NCBI GenBank assembly: GCA_964646815.1
Contig: CAZYFH010000028.1
Coordinates: 1-48,982 of the forward strand
Reading direction: 5' to 3'
Length of the DNA: 48,982 nucleotides
From: CAZYFH01 sp964646815
Lineage (GTDB): Bacteria > Acidobacteriota > Vicinamibacteria > Vicinamibacterales > UBA8438
Within the stretch, counting starts at the first letter, position 1. Each line of letters starts with the position of its first letter. This document shows, piece after piece, positions 7,524 through 16,154 of this stretch. Made by a program: the position numbers and the translations under genes. The notes beneath the pieces were generated by a model that saw only the letters and a list, made by a program, of their open reading frames with translations, made no database searches and was not told where the DNA came from.

Positions 7524-10400
7524 TTAGAACCGAAACAACCTCGTGACCTTCACGACGAAGGCGCGATTCTCCAGGAACGGCCTGCCCCGCAGCGACGTAT
7601 CGCGCTGGTCGTTGTACACCACGAAGAGTTCGCTCCCCGGCTGATACTCCCAGCGGAGGCGAACGTTGGTGCTGAGCGAGTCACTGGCCGAGTTGTACTG
7701 CATGAGGCCGCCCAGGAACATGCGTGGCGTGAAGGTGTAGGTAACCCGGCTCGTTGCCAGCGTCGCAGTGAACGCTCCTTCCGGGAGCACGATGCGATTG
7801 ATCGACACCCCCGGTTCGATCGACAGCAGCGGCGTGACCTCGATCCGGCCGCGGGAATAGCCGACCGCCGTGATGTCGCCGCTGAAGAACCCGCCGCGTT
7901 GGAACGACCACGTGCCGGAGACCCGACGCTGCTCCCCCATCGAGTACGACAGGAACACATCACGGAAGGCGTAGCCGCCAACCGGAATAGCAACACCGCG
8001 GGCGATATTGAATGGTTGCACTAGCAGCTCGTCGCTCTGCTGGACATCAACGCCAAAGCGATCGCTGTTTTCGAACTCCGTGTCGAAGCGCGCTTGCGCG
8101 AGCCGCGTTTCGAGTTGGCCGGCGCCGTTCTCGATGTAGTCGAGGTTGGCTTCCCACGTGAATTGCCGCACCGCGCGAATTGACGCCGGCCGCGGGCTGA
8201 ACCGCGCCGAGGTGAAGGTGCGCCGGAAGTCGTCACGCCGCAGGAACCCGATCTCCGGATTGAAGTCGTCGCCCACCAGCAGGTGGTCGAGCTGGAAGCC
8301 ATAGCGATCGCCGGTGTAGCTGAACGCTCCCTGGTAGCTCGCGTCGTCTCCGTCAAGGCCGGGCGTGCGGGTCCGAGCGTAGTAGCCGTTGAGGTTGACG
8401 TTGTCGTAGAACGAGAACGCGACGTCAAGCCCGTACGCTTCGTTTGACCCGTTACCGACTGTCGACACCGACCGACCCGTGAAGATTCCCCCGATGCGGC
8501 TTCGCCGCAGAATGTCGCGCTTGATCCGGAGGACGGTGAAATTGGTCGCCACGGCATTCGCGCCCAGCGCATCGTCGGTCTGGATGTTCACGGCGCCGAC
8601 ACTAAACGCCCCGGTCTTCCCGGTGAGTCGGCCCCCGCCCAGAATCGGCACGTTCTGGCCCTCGTTCAGTCCAATCCGCCGGCTGAAGAACACGACCGGC
8701 ACGTCGCCGCTGCCAAAAAAGCCGCTTCCGCGAGGGCCTCCTTGGCGTCGTCCACCGCGACGCGTGCGCTGCCCAGCGGGCCGGCCGAAGTCGAAGATGC
8801 CTCTCCCTTCGAGGAAGAACTCGCGCTTCTCGGGGAAGAACAGGCTGAAGCGCGTCAGGTTGACCTGCTGCTCGTCGACCTCCACCTGGGCAAAATCGGT
8901 GTTGTAGGTGAAGTCGGCCGTGAGATTCTCGGTCAAGCCGTACTTGACATCGAAGCCGAAGGCTCCATCGCCCTCATTCGAGACGAGCGGGACCGCATTG
9001 ACGTCGGTGGCGAGCGAGCCGATCGCGTACGGCTTGATTTCGAACGTTCGGTTGCCCGCCGGGACCTCGATCCCGATCAGCGTGCCGGCAGCCGACAGGC
9101 GCAGCTGGCCAGGGATGGCGTTGATGGGCACCGGTGTGAGAAACGTGGCTTCGGTCTTTCGGCGAACGCGTCGACCGAGGTGCAGCCCCCAAATCTGCGT
9201 GCCCGGCCGAAAGCGGAGGGACGTGAAGGGGACCTCCATCTCGACGGTCCACCCTCCGTCGAAGCGGCCGGTCCGGACATCCCAGATCGGGTTCCAGTCG
9301 AAGTTGGGGTTTTCTTCATCGGTGATCGCGAAATCCATGAAGCCGCCAATGGCGTTCACCAGGAAGGTGACGCCGTTTCGCCGATCGTAGAAGGTGTCGA
9401 AGCCGACGCTGAAAAAGTCGTTGTTCGGGAGCTGGAACGAATCGCGCTGCATCTCGTTGGCGACCCACTGCGACTCGGGCGCCGAATCCCAGAGGCGTGC
9501 GGACACATAGACGTGTTGCGCGTCATAGAACACCCACGCCTCGGTCTGTTCCGTCGGGGGCGCGCCCGCATCCGGTAGCTGCTGAATGAAGCCACTGACC
9601 GACGGCACGGTTTCGTAGACGGTTTCGTCGAGTGTGCCATCCAGCCGGAGTGGCTCGGTAAGCCGGACCGCCCGCACCGTAGCGCGTCCGGCCGCATCGC
9701 GCGTGACGGTCTCGGGCGCCACAGGCGGCGGCGGGCCATCAATGACGGAGGTCGGTGCTGCCGCGAAGCCGCTGCTGCGCCCGGTGGCGATCCGCTCGCC
9801 GTCGCCTGGCACGCTCGCCGCGCGCGCTGGTGGGATCACACCCTCCCGCACCGGCAGCCCGCGCCGCAGGTCAGCGGCGAGCCGGTCCTGCGCCGCAAAG
9901 AGGTCCGGCACCCTGCCGTCGACGATCGCGATGTGCACAACCATGGCCGTCGCCACCTCAACCACACGCGCCGTGATGCGCGTTCGGTCGCCCAGCCGCT
10001 GGTATCCACCACTGATGACCCATCGCGCGCCGAGGAGTCGGCCCGCGGCAATCTCCGTCGCCTCGTGCGCCTCGGCGTCCGCGCCCTGACCGGTCTTCAA
10101 GCTCTCAAGCGCGCCTGAGACCGCCTGGCGTCCCACCACCGATACGCCGTCGACACCCTCTAACGCGGCCGTCAGCGTCTCGGCAATGCCCATGCCGATC
10201 CAGTCGTCCTCCACGGCCCCGCTGATGTTGGAAAAGGCGACGATGGCGACGCGGTCGTCCGCGGCTGCCACTGGCGCTGACTGGGCAGCGCTGACTGGTG
10301 GTGACGTGGGCAGGCGAGGCTCCACCAGACGCTCGGCCGCCGTGGTCGTCGACACCGACAGCAGAAGGATCGTCGTAGCGACGGTCATCGGAAACGCCAT
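7524..10400 (-). CDS. TolB-like domain + CBM9-like domain + DUF5916 beta-barrel protein
   Basis: Large predicted outer-membrane protein of 958 residues. After a signal peptide (MAFPMTVATTILLLSV...) it has three parts. At about 50-175 is a TolB/FlgO-like domain (VAIVAFSNIS, GIAETLTAALEG, AGRLLGARWVISGGY). At about 240-430 is a carbohydrate-binding family 9-like domain (LRLDGTLDETVYE, WVFYDAQHVYVSARLWD, GGWTVEMEVPFTSLRF). From about 450 to the end is a DUF5916 barrel with alternating strands (GFDVKYGLTENLTADFTYNT, FFPEKREFFLEG) closing with aromatic VTRLFRF. An R/G-rich insertion sits in the barrel near RTRRGGRRQGGPRG. The start at 10400 is favoured by the signal peptide; an in-frame GTG at 10496 is the alternative. 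A paralogue lies at 40117-43101. It is probably surface-exposed; the ligand is unknown. It lies 114 nt after the FG-GAP gene. Confidence 0.88.
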   Translation of the reverse strand: MAFPMTVATTILLLSVSTTTAAERLVEPRLPTSPPVSAAQSAPVAAADDRVAIVAFSNISGAVEDDWIGMGIAETLTAALEGVDGVSVVGRQAVSGALESLKTGQGADAEAHEATEIAAGRLLGARWVISGGYQRLGDRTRITARVVEVATAMVVHIAIVDGRVPDLFAAQDRLAADLRRGLPVREGVIPPARAASVPGDGERIATGRSSGFAAAPTSVIDGPPPPVAPETVTRDAAGRATVRAVRLTEPLRLDGTLDETVYETVPSVSGFIQQLPDAGAPPTEQTEAWVFYDAQHVYVSARLWDSAPESQWVANEMQRDSFQLPNNDFFSVGFDTFYDRRNGVTFLVNAIGGFMDFAITDEENPNFDWNPIWDVRTGRFDGGWTVEMEVPFTSLRFRPGTQIWGLHLGRRVRRKTEATFLTPVPINAIPGQLRLSAAGTLIGIEVPAGNRTFEIKPYAIGSLATDVNAVPLVSNEGDGAFGFDVKYGLTENLTADFTYNTDFAQVEVDEQQVNLTRFSLFFPEKREFFLEGRGIFDFGRPAGQRTRRGGRRQGGPRGSGFFGSGDVPVVFFSRRIGLNEGQNVPILGGGRLTGKTGAFSVGAVNIQTDDALGANAVATNFTVLRIKRDILRRSRIGGIFTGRSVSTVGNGSNEAYGLDVAFSFYDNVNLNGYYARTRTPGLDGDDASYQGAFSYTGDRYGFQLDHLLVGDDFNPEIGFLRRDDFRRTFTSARFSPRPASIRAVRQFTWEANLDYIENGAGQLETRLAQARFDTEFENSDRFGVDVQQSDELLVQPFNIARGVAIPVGGYAFRDVFLSYSMGEQRRVSGTWSFQRGGFFSGDITAVGYSRGRIEVTPLLSIEPGVSINRIVLPEGAFTATLATSRVTYTFTPRMFLGGLMQYNSASDSLSTNVRLRWEYQPGSELFVVYNDQRDTSLRGRPFLENRAFVVKVTRLFRF

Positions 10401-10514
10401 TGAGCTTACCAACAGCTGTGGATGTCGGCCTGTCGCACCTGGACGAGGCCTCGCGGCCTTCGGCGTGGACCCTGATTGGGTCGACCGATGGCTCACCCCT
10501 TGGGACGTCTTCGG

Positions 10515-12224
10515 CTACGGGCGACCGTTGCCACGACGCAGCGTCACGATCTGATCGGCGTCGACGTCGCCGAATAATTCCACGGTTCCATCGACCCAGC
10601 GCACCGTCACGTCGGTGATGCCGGTGGCCGAGCCCAGCCCGACGTGTACGCGCGGATCGTTACTCGCCAGGTAGCTGTAGGCCGGCTTGACGTCGCGCCG
10701 GATGCGCTGCCCTCCGGCGCTGAACCGCACGCTCGCGCCGAGCGCGTCGCCTCCCGTCGTCTCCGTCACCCGAAGGGTGATCCAATGCCCCCTGCGAGGC
10801 GCGATGTTGCGGAGCAGGTGCGCCGGGGCATCGCGATTGACAACGACGATGTCGATACCCCCGTCGTTGTCGATGTCGCCAAACACCGCGGCGCGGCTCG
10901 TGGCGGCAAGCACGCCGTGCGTTCCGCCTGGGGGTGTGACCTCGGCGAACCGCCCGTTCGGGAGCCCCCGGAACAGTAAGTTGGGCTCCGCGTAGGCATC
11001 GGAGGCGAAGGGCACCCCCTGTCGAGCGATGCGGCCGCTCGCCTCGTACAGGTCCAGCCGACCGTCATTGTCGAAGTCGTGGATCCCCAGGCCGAAGCGT
11101 GTGAACCGGCGGCTTGAGACGCGCAGGCCGATTGCGATGGTGTCGTCACTGAAGAAGTCGCCCTGATCCCGGTAGACCGAATCGGACTCGCCGCGCAGGT
11201 TGACGACGATCAGGTCCAGATCCGCATCGTTGTCAAGATCGACGGCATCGACTCCCATGCCGGCCTTCGCCTGGCCGTCGAGGTCCACGCCGACGCCGGC
11301 CACGAGCGCGTGGTCCTCGAACTGCCCATCGCCGCGGTTCAGCCAGAGCTGGTTCGGCATCTTGTCGTTCGCGACGAAGATGTCCGGAGTGCCGGAGCCG
11401 TCGAAGTCACCGAGGACGAGACCGAGCCCGTTCCCGAAAGTGGCATGGAGGCCGGCGGAGGTCGAGATGTCAGTGAATGTGCCGTCCCCGTCATTCCGGA
11501 ACAGGACGTCGGCCAACGGATGCTGTGTCAGCGGGCTGCAGTAGTCCGCACCGCCCTGCGGACCAAGGCAGATCAGCTCCGTGTCGACCGACCAGTTGAG
11601 GTAGTTGGTCACGAACAGATCCAGGTCGCCGTCGGCATCGTGGTCGACGAACCCGGCGCTTGCGCCCCAGCCGGGGTCGCCGACGCCGGCCGCCACCGTC
11701 ATGTCGGTGAAGCGACCGGCCCCGTCGTTGCGCAGCAGCACGTTGGGGCCGACGTTGGTCACGTACAGATCGGGGTCGCCGTCCTGGTCGTAGTCGCCAG
11801 CTGCCACGCCCATACCATAGCCGCGGTCGGCGGCGCCGCTACCGGCGGTGACGTCCCTGAACGTCCCTTCTCCCAAGTTGACCAGGAGCTGGTTGCCTGC
11901 CCGCCTGGAGGGGGGATCGACCAGGCCGCCGCTCTGCACGAAGTAGGCGTCGAGGTCGCCGTCGCCGTCCATGTCGAACAGCGCGGCGCCGCCGCCAATG
12001 ATCTCGGGCAGCCAATGTCGATCTCGATGCCCCGATTCGTGGCGGAAGCCGAGCCCGCGTGCGGAGGCGACCTCTTCGAACCAGGGGGCCTCCGCCGCAC
12101 CGGCGCTCGGGTCGTCCGGTGCCGTCGTGCCGCAGCCCGCGAGGGCAAGACACGTCCCGGCGACCCACGGTTGGAGGGTCGTTAGCACCGCGCCACGTTC
12201 ACCAGGGGCTGCGCTGTCTGGCAT
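10515..12224 (-). CDS. CRTAC1-like FG-GAP/VCBS repeat lipoprotein with ASPIC/UnbV C-terminus
   Basis: A 569-residue exported lipoprotein: the N-terminal hydrophobic run ends LALAGC, giving a lipidated cysteine near residue 31. The body is a beta-propeller of FG-GAP/VCBS repeats with calcium-binding DxDxDGxxD loops (DMDGDGDLD, DYDQDGDPD, DHDADGDLD, DFDGSGTPD, DLDNDADLD, DFDNDGRLD, DIDNDGGID). The last 100 or so residues match the ASPIC/UnbV domain (GDALGASVRFSAGG, SYLASNDPRVHVGLG, VTVRWVDGTVE). Such proteins are integrin-like extracellular proteins of unclear function. Its ATG overlaps the TGA of the upstream TPR gene in TGATG, and I see no Shine-Dalgarno of its own, so translational coupling is likely. 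In many bacteria CRTAC1-like and TPR proteins are neighbours. Confidence 0.95.
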   Translation of the reverse strand: MPDSAAPGERGAVLTTLQPWVAGTCLALAGCGTTAPDDPSAGAAEAPWFEEVASARGLGFRHESGHRDRHWLPEIIGGGAALFDMDGDGDLDAYFVQSGGLVDPPSRRAGNQLLVNLGEGTFRDVTAGSGAADRGYGMGVAAGDYDQDGDPDLYVTNVGPNVLLRNDGAGRFTDMTVAAGVGDPGWGASAGFVDHDADGDLDLFVTNYLNWSVDTELICLGPQGGADYCSPLTQHPLADVLFRNDGDGTFTDISTSAGLHATFGNGLGLVLGDFDGSGTPDIFVANDKMPNQLWLNRGDGQFEDHALVAGVGVDLDGQAKAGMGVDAVDLDNDADLDLIVVNLRGESDSVYRDQGDFFSDDTIAIGLRVSSRRFTRFGLGIHDFDNDGRLDLYEASGRIARQGVPFASDAYAEPNLLFRGLPNGRFAEVTPPGGTHGVLAATSRAAVFGDIDNDGGIDIVVVNRDAPAHLLRNIAPRRGHWITLRVTETTGGDALGASVRFSAGGQRIRRDVKPAYSYLASNDPRVHVGLGSATGITDVTVRWVDGTVELFGDVDADQIVTLRRGNGRP

Positions 12225-13642
12225 CAGCGAGACGAGCGGGAACGGGAGCGGATCGACCGCAGGCGCTGCTCGGCGGTGACCAGCTGCGGATGGCTCGGGT
12301 TGAGCCGCACTGCCGGCTTGAGTGCCGCCGCGGCCCGGTCCAGATCGTCCCGGTCCATGTGCACCATGGCGAGACCGACGTGGGCCTCGACGACGGTCGA
12401 GTCGACGCGCCGGGCGCGGTCGAAATGATCGAAGGCAGCCGATGGCTCGTCCCGGTTGTAGTACAGCATCCCCAACGACACGAGGGCGGTCACGTTCAGC
12501 GGATCGAGGCGGATCGCCAGACGGAAGGCCTCCATCGCTTCTGCGTGCCGCTGGGCGCGGACGAGGAGCGTTCCCCGTCGTTCGTGGCCGCGCGGATGCT
12601 GCGGGCTGATGGCGACGGCGCGGTCGGCATGCGCGAGCGCGCGGTCCATCGCCTGCGCTCCCAGATACGCCCCCGCGAGGGCTACGTGGACCTCGAAGTG
12701 ATCGGACTCTCGCGCGAGCGCATCGTGAAGGATCGGCAGCGCGCGGTGGGCCCGTCCTGCCGAGACGTACGCCGTCCCGAGCTGCACGAGTAGGCTGACA
12801 TCGTCCCGACGATCCCCTAGCAGCCCTTCGAGACGCTGCGCCGCGCGGTCAAACCGCCCGGACCGGAAGAGCCGCATGGCCTCTTCCCGCACCGCACCGG
12901 CTCCGCGTCGATACGCTGCCAGCTCGTCCGTCCAGGGATCCGGTGGCGCGGGCGCTTCTCGGCGCGGCATCGTAGTTGTGGCCCGCTTGATGGCTCCGGT
13001 CCGTCGCATTGCGGCGTCCAGCAGTATGCGCGCCTCGGTGTGGTGGGGATGAACGGACAACACGCGTTCCAGCGTGGCGGACGCACGTGCGGGTGCGCCG
13101 TCGAGCAGCGAGACTCGGGCCAGACCGATGGGTCCGATTGGTTCGTTGGGCAGGAGCTCGGTCGTGCGCCGAAAGGCCTGGGCGGCGCCGACGGTGTCGC
13201 CGCGGTCGAGCAGCCATGATCCAAGCCGCCAGTGTGCCGGCGCGTACGGGACGTCTACGGTGAGTGCGGTCGTGCGCCGAACGGCGGTGATGGCGCCGTC
13301 GACATCGCCCAGCGCCGCGCGGGCCATTGCGAGCCGGTACCAGGAGCGGGGACCCGCTGAATCGAGCTCGACTGCCTGCTCGTAGGACTGCCGCGCCGGG
13401 TCGAGCAGCCGGTTGGCTTCATAGGCCATGCCGAGCGTGGTCCAGCGTGTCGCGTCGTCAGGCTCCCCGCGCACCTCGGCAACGAGCTGCAGCACCAGAG
13501 AGACGACCGCGGCGTCCTGCTGGTCAAGGAACTCCGGGACCGGCGGGTCTGATGGCGACATCGACCCGACGCCGCACCCAAGCGCGAGGACAAGGGTGCA
13601 CACGACGGTTCGACGCTGCAGGGCCGTGGTTCGTGGAGCCAC
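12224..13642 (-). CDS. TPR-repeat lipoprotein
   Basis: A 472-residue protein with an N-terminal lipoprotein signal (LVLALGC) and tetratricopeptide repeats in two blocks, about 65-210 and 255-460. Typical TPR spacing is visible in WTTLGMAYEANRLLDPARQSYEQAVELD, split by YRLAMARAALGDVDGAI, and later LVSLGMLYYNRDEPSAAF and HVGLAMVHMDRDDLDRAA. The linker between the blocks is Pro/Arg-rich. TPRs mediate protein binding, and the partner is probably the CRTAC1-like protein whose start codon overlaps this stop (TGATG). The GTG start at 13642 has no strong Shine-Dalgarno. It lies 31 nt after the cytochrome/propeller gene, supporting one transcript. The arginine/serine-rich tail (RSRSRSSR) is unusual. 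Family is clear, specific role unknown. Confidence 0.93.
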   Translation of the reverse strand: MAPRTTALQRRTVVCTLVLALGCGVGSMSPSDPPVPEFLDQQDAAVVSLVLQLVAEVRGEPDDATRWTTLGMAYEANRLLDPARQSYEQAVELDSAGPRSWYRLAMARAALGDVDGAITAVRRTTALTVDVPYAPAHWRLGSWLLDRGDTVGAAQAFRRTTELLPNEPIGPIGLARVSLLDGAPARASATLERVLSVHPHHTEARILLDAAMRRTGAIKRATTTMPRREAPAPPDPWTDELAAYRRGAGAVREEAMRLFRSGRFDRAAQRLEGLLGDRRDDVSLLVQLGTAYVSAGRAHRALPILHDALARESDHFEVHVALAGAYLGAQAMDRALAHADRAVAISPQHPRGHERRGTLLVRAQRHAEAMEAFRLAIRLDPLNVTALVSLGMLYYNRDEPSAAFDHFDRARRVDSTVVEAHVGLAMVHMDRDDLDRAAAALKPAVRLNPSHPQLVTAEQRLRSIRSRSRSSR

Positions 13643-13673
13643 GAGGGCGGGCCGTGGGGGCCGCTACCCCGTC

Positions 13674-15548
13674 CTATTCGTCTGCCAAGCTGGTTTCCCG
13701 CTGGGCCTGCAGCTCGGCGGGCGCCCGGAATTGCAATCGGGCGATCTTGCTCGCCCGGATACAGGGCACCCAGACGTCGCCACGTCGATCGTCCACGGCG
13801 ATGTTGCGCGACTCGCAGCCGTTGGTCGGCAGCTTGAAGAGCGTGTACTCCTCGGTCACCGGATCGAACTTCGCGATCCGGTCGTCCGACATCAGATTCG
13901 TCCACACCTTGGAGTGCTTGTCAACGACCACGAAATACGGGTGGGCGCTAATGGGCAACGGATACCGCGTCATCTCGTGCGTGTTGATGTCGATCTTTGC
14001 GAGTGCCATACCGTAGTACAGCGGCACATAGACGGCGGTCCCGTTGCGATCGGCCCCGAGTCGGCGCGGTCCCTGCACCCCGGGGACGGTGTTCGCAAAG
14101 CCCCACGTCAGCGCACCGATGTCCTCGTAGAACTCGGCTTCATCCGGCTCGATGATCAACTCGCGGTCTACCGGATTCCGCATCTTGAACTCGTGGCGCT
14201 CACCGGTCTCGACGTCGGCCGTAGTGACGATATCCGCCCAGAAGGTCGTCCACCAGCCGTTCCCGTCCGCGTCCACAGTCATGCCGTAGGTTGTGCCGTC
14301 GGCCGGTGTCACGTTCTGGAAGTACTTGAATTTCTCCGTCTCGGGGTCGTACTGGATCGACCCGTAACGCGTCCCGGTCCAAACCTTGCCGTCTTTGTCG
14401 GCATCGGTGGTCAGAAAGGCGCCGCTGCCCATCCGGGCGGGCGGGTAGTGGAGCGAGAACGTTTCGGTGTCCGGGTCGATTTGCCCGATCGGTCCGTAGC
14501 CGTCGAACCAGAGGTGACCGTCCGGGTCCTTGCCGATGCCGTGCGCACGGAGAGGTGTCTTGCCGTCGCGGTCGATCACGTTGAACCCCGTGACCTTCCC
14601 CGTTGCCGCTTCGACCTTCCCGATGGTCCGGCCGCCGCCAGGCGATTCCGTGAACCAGGCGTCGCCAGCCGCGTCAACTTGCAGATCGTGGATGCCGACA
14701 GCGAAGTGCCCGCCGGCCGACGTCCCCTCCGTCCAGTCGCTGCCATCGGTCCAGGCGAGCTCGTCCGGCGTCTCCGCGGGCGGGACGTCGTACTCGGTGA
14801 TGACCACCCGCGCCGCGTCGCCTGTCGGCCGCGGATGCCGCTTGAGCGTCATCTGCGAGGGACTCGGTCCGCGGACGCGGGCTAAATACTTGGCGAGGTC
14901 GGCCTTGTGGTAGCCGATCGTCGTCGTTGGTGTCGTCTGCACTTGGTCGGATCCGTCCATCCCCGTGTTTCGTGGCCGGTCCATCCGCTCGATAACGGTC
15001 AGCCACCCGTCTTCGTCGAACCGGTTCTGCAGCACCAGGTTGGGTTGATGGCACTCCGAGCAGTTGACACGGAAGAGTTCCCGCATCCGCCGGTCCTCGC
15101 GCGTGTCGGCTGGCAGCGACTCGATCCACTCGGAGCCGGACAATTGCAGCGAGAAGTCCTCGAGGGTGTGCATGGCGAACATCTGCTGAATGGCCTGACT
15201 GCCGTCCAGTCGCACATCGGCGCGCGCAATGTCGTAGCCGACGGCCTGGGCCCAGACGTCATAGTGGCCGCCTTCGAGTGGCGGAAAGAAGTACCGCCCC
15301 TGCTCGTCCGTAAAGACCGTCGTTGTCACGGTCGAACCGTCCGCCTGGGCCGATACGGCCACCCCCTCCAGCAGATCGCCACCTGCCGCACTGGTGGTGC
15401 CGTGCAAGGAGGGGCTCGCGACACGTTCGCCAGCCTGGGCCGCCACCATCGCGGACCCGCGCGGTCCGGCGGCGTCGACCGAGAGCCGCCACACGCCGAA
15501 ACCGAGGACGATCACTGCGATGAACGCGACCGTTCTGTAAGTCACCAT
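13674..15548 (-). CDS. Carboxypeptidase-regulatory-like / c-type haem / Vgb-like propeller fusion
   Basis: A 624-residue exported protein. The ATG at 15548 is preceded by GGAG nine bases upstream; an in-frame GTG at 15563 is the alternative. A signal anchor (FIAVIVLGFGVW) is followed at about 55-125 by a carboxypeptidase-regulatory-like beta-sandwich (FTDEQGRYFFPPLEGGHYDVWA). A single c-type haem motif C163-S-E-C166-H167 follows. From about 250 to 610 is a propeller like virginiamycin B lyase/streptogramin lyase (GDAWFTESPGGG, IGKVEAATGKV, GHLWFDGYGPIG, GKVWTGTRYGSI). The fusion of a haem site with the propeller suggests a periplasmic redox or sensor protein, not an antibiotic lyase. The single-haem cytochrome gene lies 55 nt upstream, a likely electron partner. 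The exact reaction cannot be assigned. Confidence 0.9.
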   Translation of the reverse strand: MVTYRTVAFIAVIVLGFGVWRLSVDAAGPRGSAMVAAQAGERVASPSLHGTTSAAGGDLLEGVAVSAQADGSTVTTTVFTDEQGRYFFPPLEGGHYDVWAQAVGYDIARADVRLDGSQAIQQMFAMHTLEDFSLQLSGSEWIESLPADTREDRRMRELFRVNCSECHQPNLVLQNRFDEDGWLTVIERMDRPRNTGMDGSDQVQTTPTTTIGYHKADLAKYLARVRGPSPSQMTLKRHPRPTGDAARVVITEYDVPPAETPDELAWTDGSDWTEGTSAGGHFAVGIHDLQVDAAGDAWFTESPGGGRTIGKVEAATGKVTGFNVIDRDGKTPLRAHGIGKDPDGHLWFDGYGPIGQIDPDTETFSLHYPPARMGSGAFLTTDADKDGKVWTGTRYGSIQYDPETEKFKYFQNVTPADGTTYGMTVDADGNGWWTTFWADIVTTADVETGERHEFKMRNPVDRELIIEPDEAEFYEDIGALTWGFANTVPGVQGPRRLGADRNGTAVYVPLYYGMALAKIDINTHEMTRYPLPISAHPYFVVVDKHSKVWTNLMSDDRIAKFDPVTEEYTLFKLPTNGCESRNIAVDDRRGDVWVPCIRASKIARLQFRAPAELQAQRETSLADE

Positions 15549-15603
15549 GATCTTGTGCTCCACGGAAGCGAGGTTGTGCGACGACGAGTTGCGGACCTTG
15601 ACA

Positions 15604-15966
15604 TTACGTGACGGTCTTCAAGAACGCGATGATATGGCTCACCTGTTCGGCGTCTAGAGTGTACTGAAACCCGGGCATCTGAGTGGGGAGGCCCTTGAGG
15701 ATACGCTCCCGAGCGTTCGCCTCGCCGGACCGCTCGATCTGTTCGGCGCCGACGTTGATGTCGCCCCGCTGTTCATGGCAGTAGGCGCAGCGTTGCACGA
15801 ACAACCGGCGGCCGCGGAGCTCCGTGTCCGCCAGGTCGGGCGGAGCGACCAGCTTCATCATGTTGCTCTCCACCCGTTCGACGCGCGGTCTCATCGTCTG
15901 CCCGTGCAGAGAAACGACCGCCACACCGGCAAGGCTGGCGACCAGCACGACATGAATCCGGCGCAT
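15604..15966 (-). CDS. Small secreted cytochrome c
   Basis: Class I c-type cytochrome of 120 residues: signal peptide to about residue 22, haem motif C60-A-Y-C63-H64, and a probable axial methionine M97 in LPTQMPGF, followed by the C-terminal helix of the fold (LDAEQVSHIIAFLKTV). Length and motif order fit a single-domain mono-haem periplasmic cytochrome. The ATG is preceded by GGAGGAGG. It sits between the ankyrin gene (188 nt upstream) and the haem/propeller fusion (55 nt downstream), and probably carries electrons for one of the neighbouring haem or quinone enzymes. The 188-nt gap on its 5' side may hold a promoter (TATAGT-like hexamer), but no good -35 accompanies it. Confidence 0.95.
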   Translation of the reverse strand: MRRIHVVLVASLAGVAVVSLHGQTMRPRVERVESNMMKLVAPPDLADTELRGRRLFVQRCAYCHEQRGDINVGAEQIERSGEANARERILKGLPTQMPGFQYTLDAEQVSHIIAFLKTVT

Positions 15967-16154
15967 GACCCCTCCTCCAGCTCACGCCGAGCCATTCACA
16001 GTGTACGGCGCGATCACTGACACCGCGCCCGCTCTTCCACGGCGCATGCTCGTCAACTATAGGCGATATTGGGACGTTTTCATGCAGGTTGCACGCCGGA
16101 CCGGCCGAGTATTCGGGGTGGGCGAGAGTGAGATGTGTAGTGCAGAACCATGCC

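Noticed and set aside
13428..14885. A 485-residue plus-strand frame across the TPR and Vgb-like genes
   Set aside because: It spans two real minus-strand genes and shows no domain pattern.
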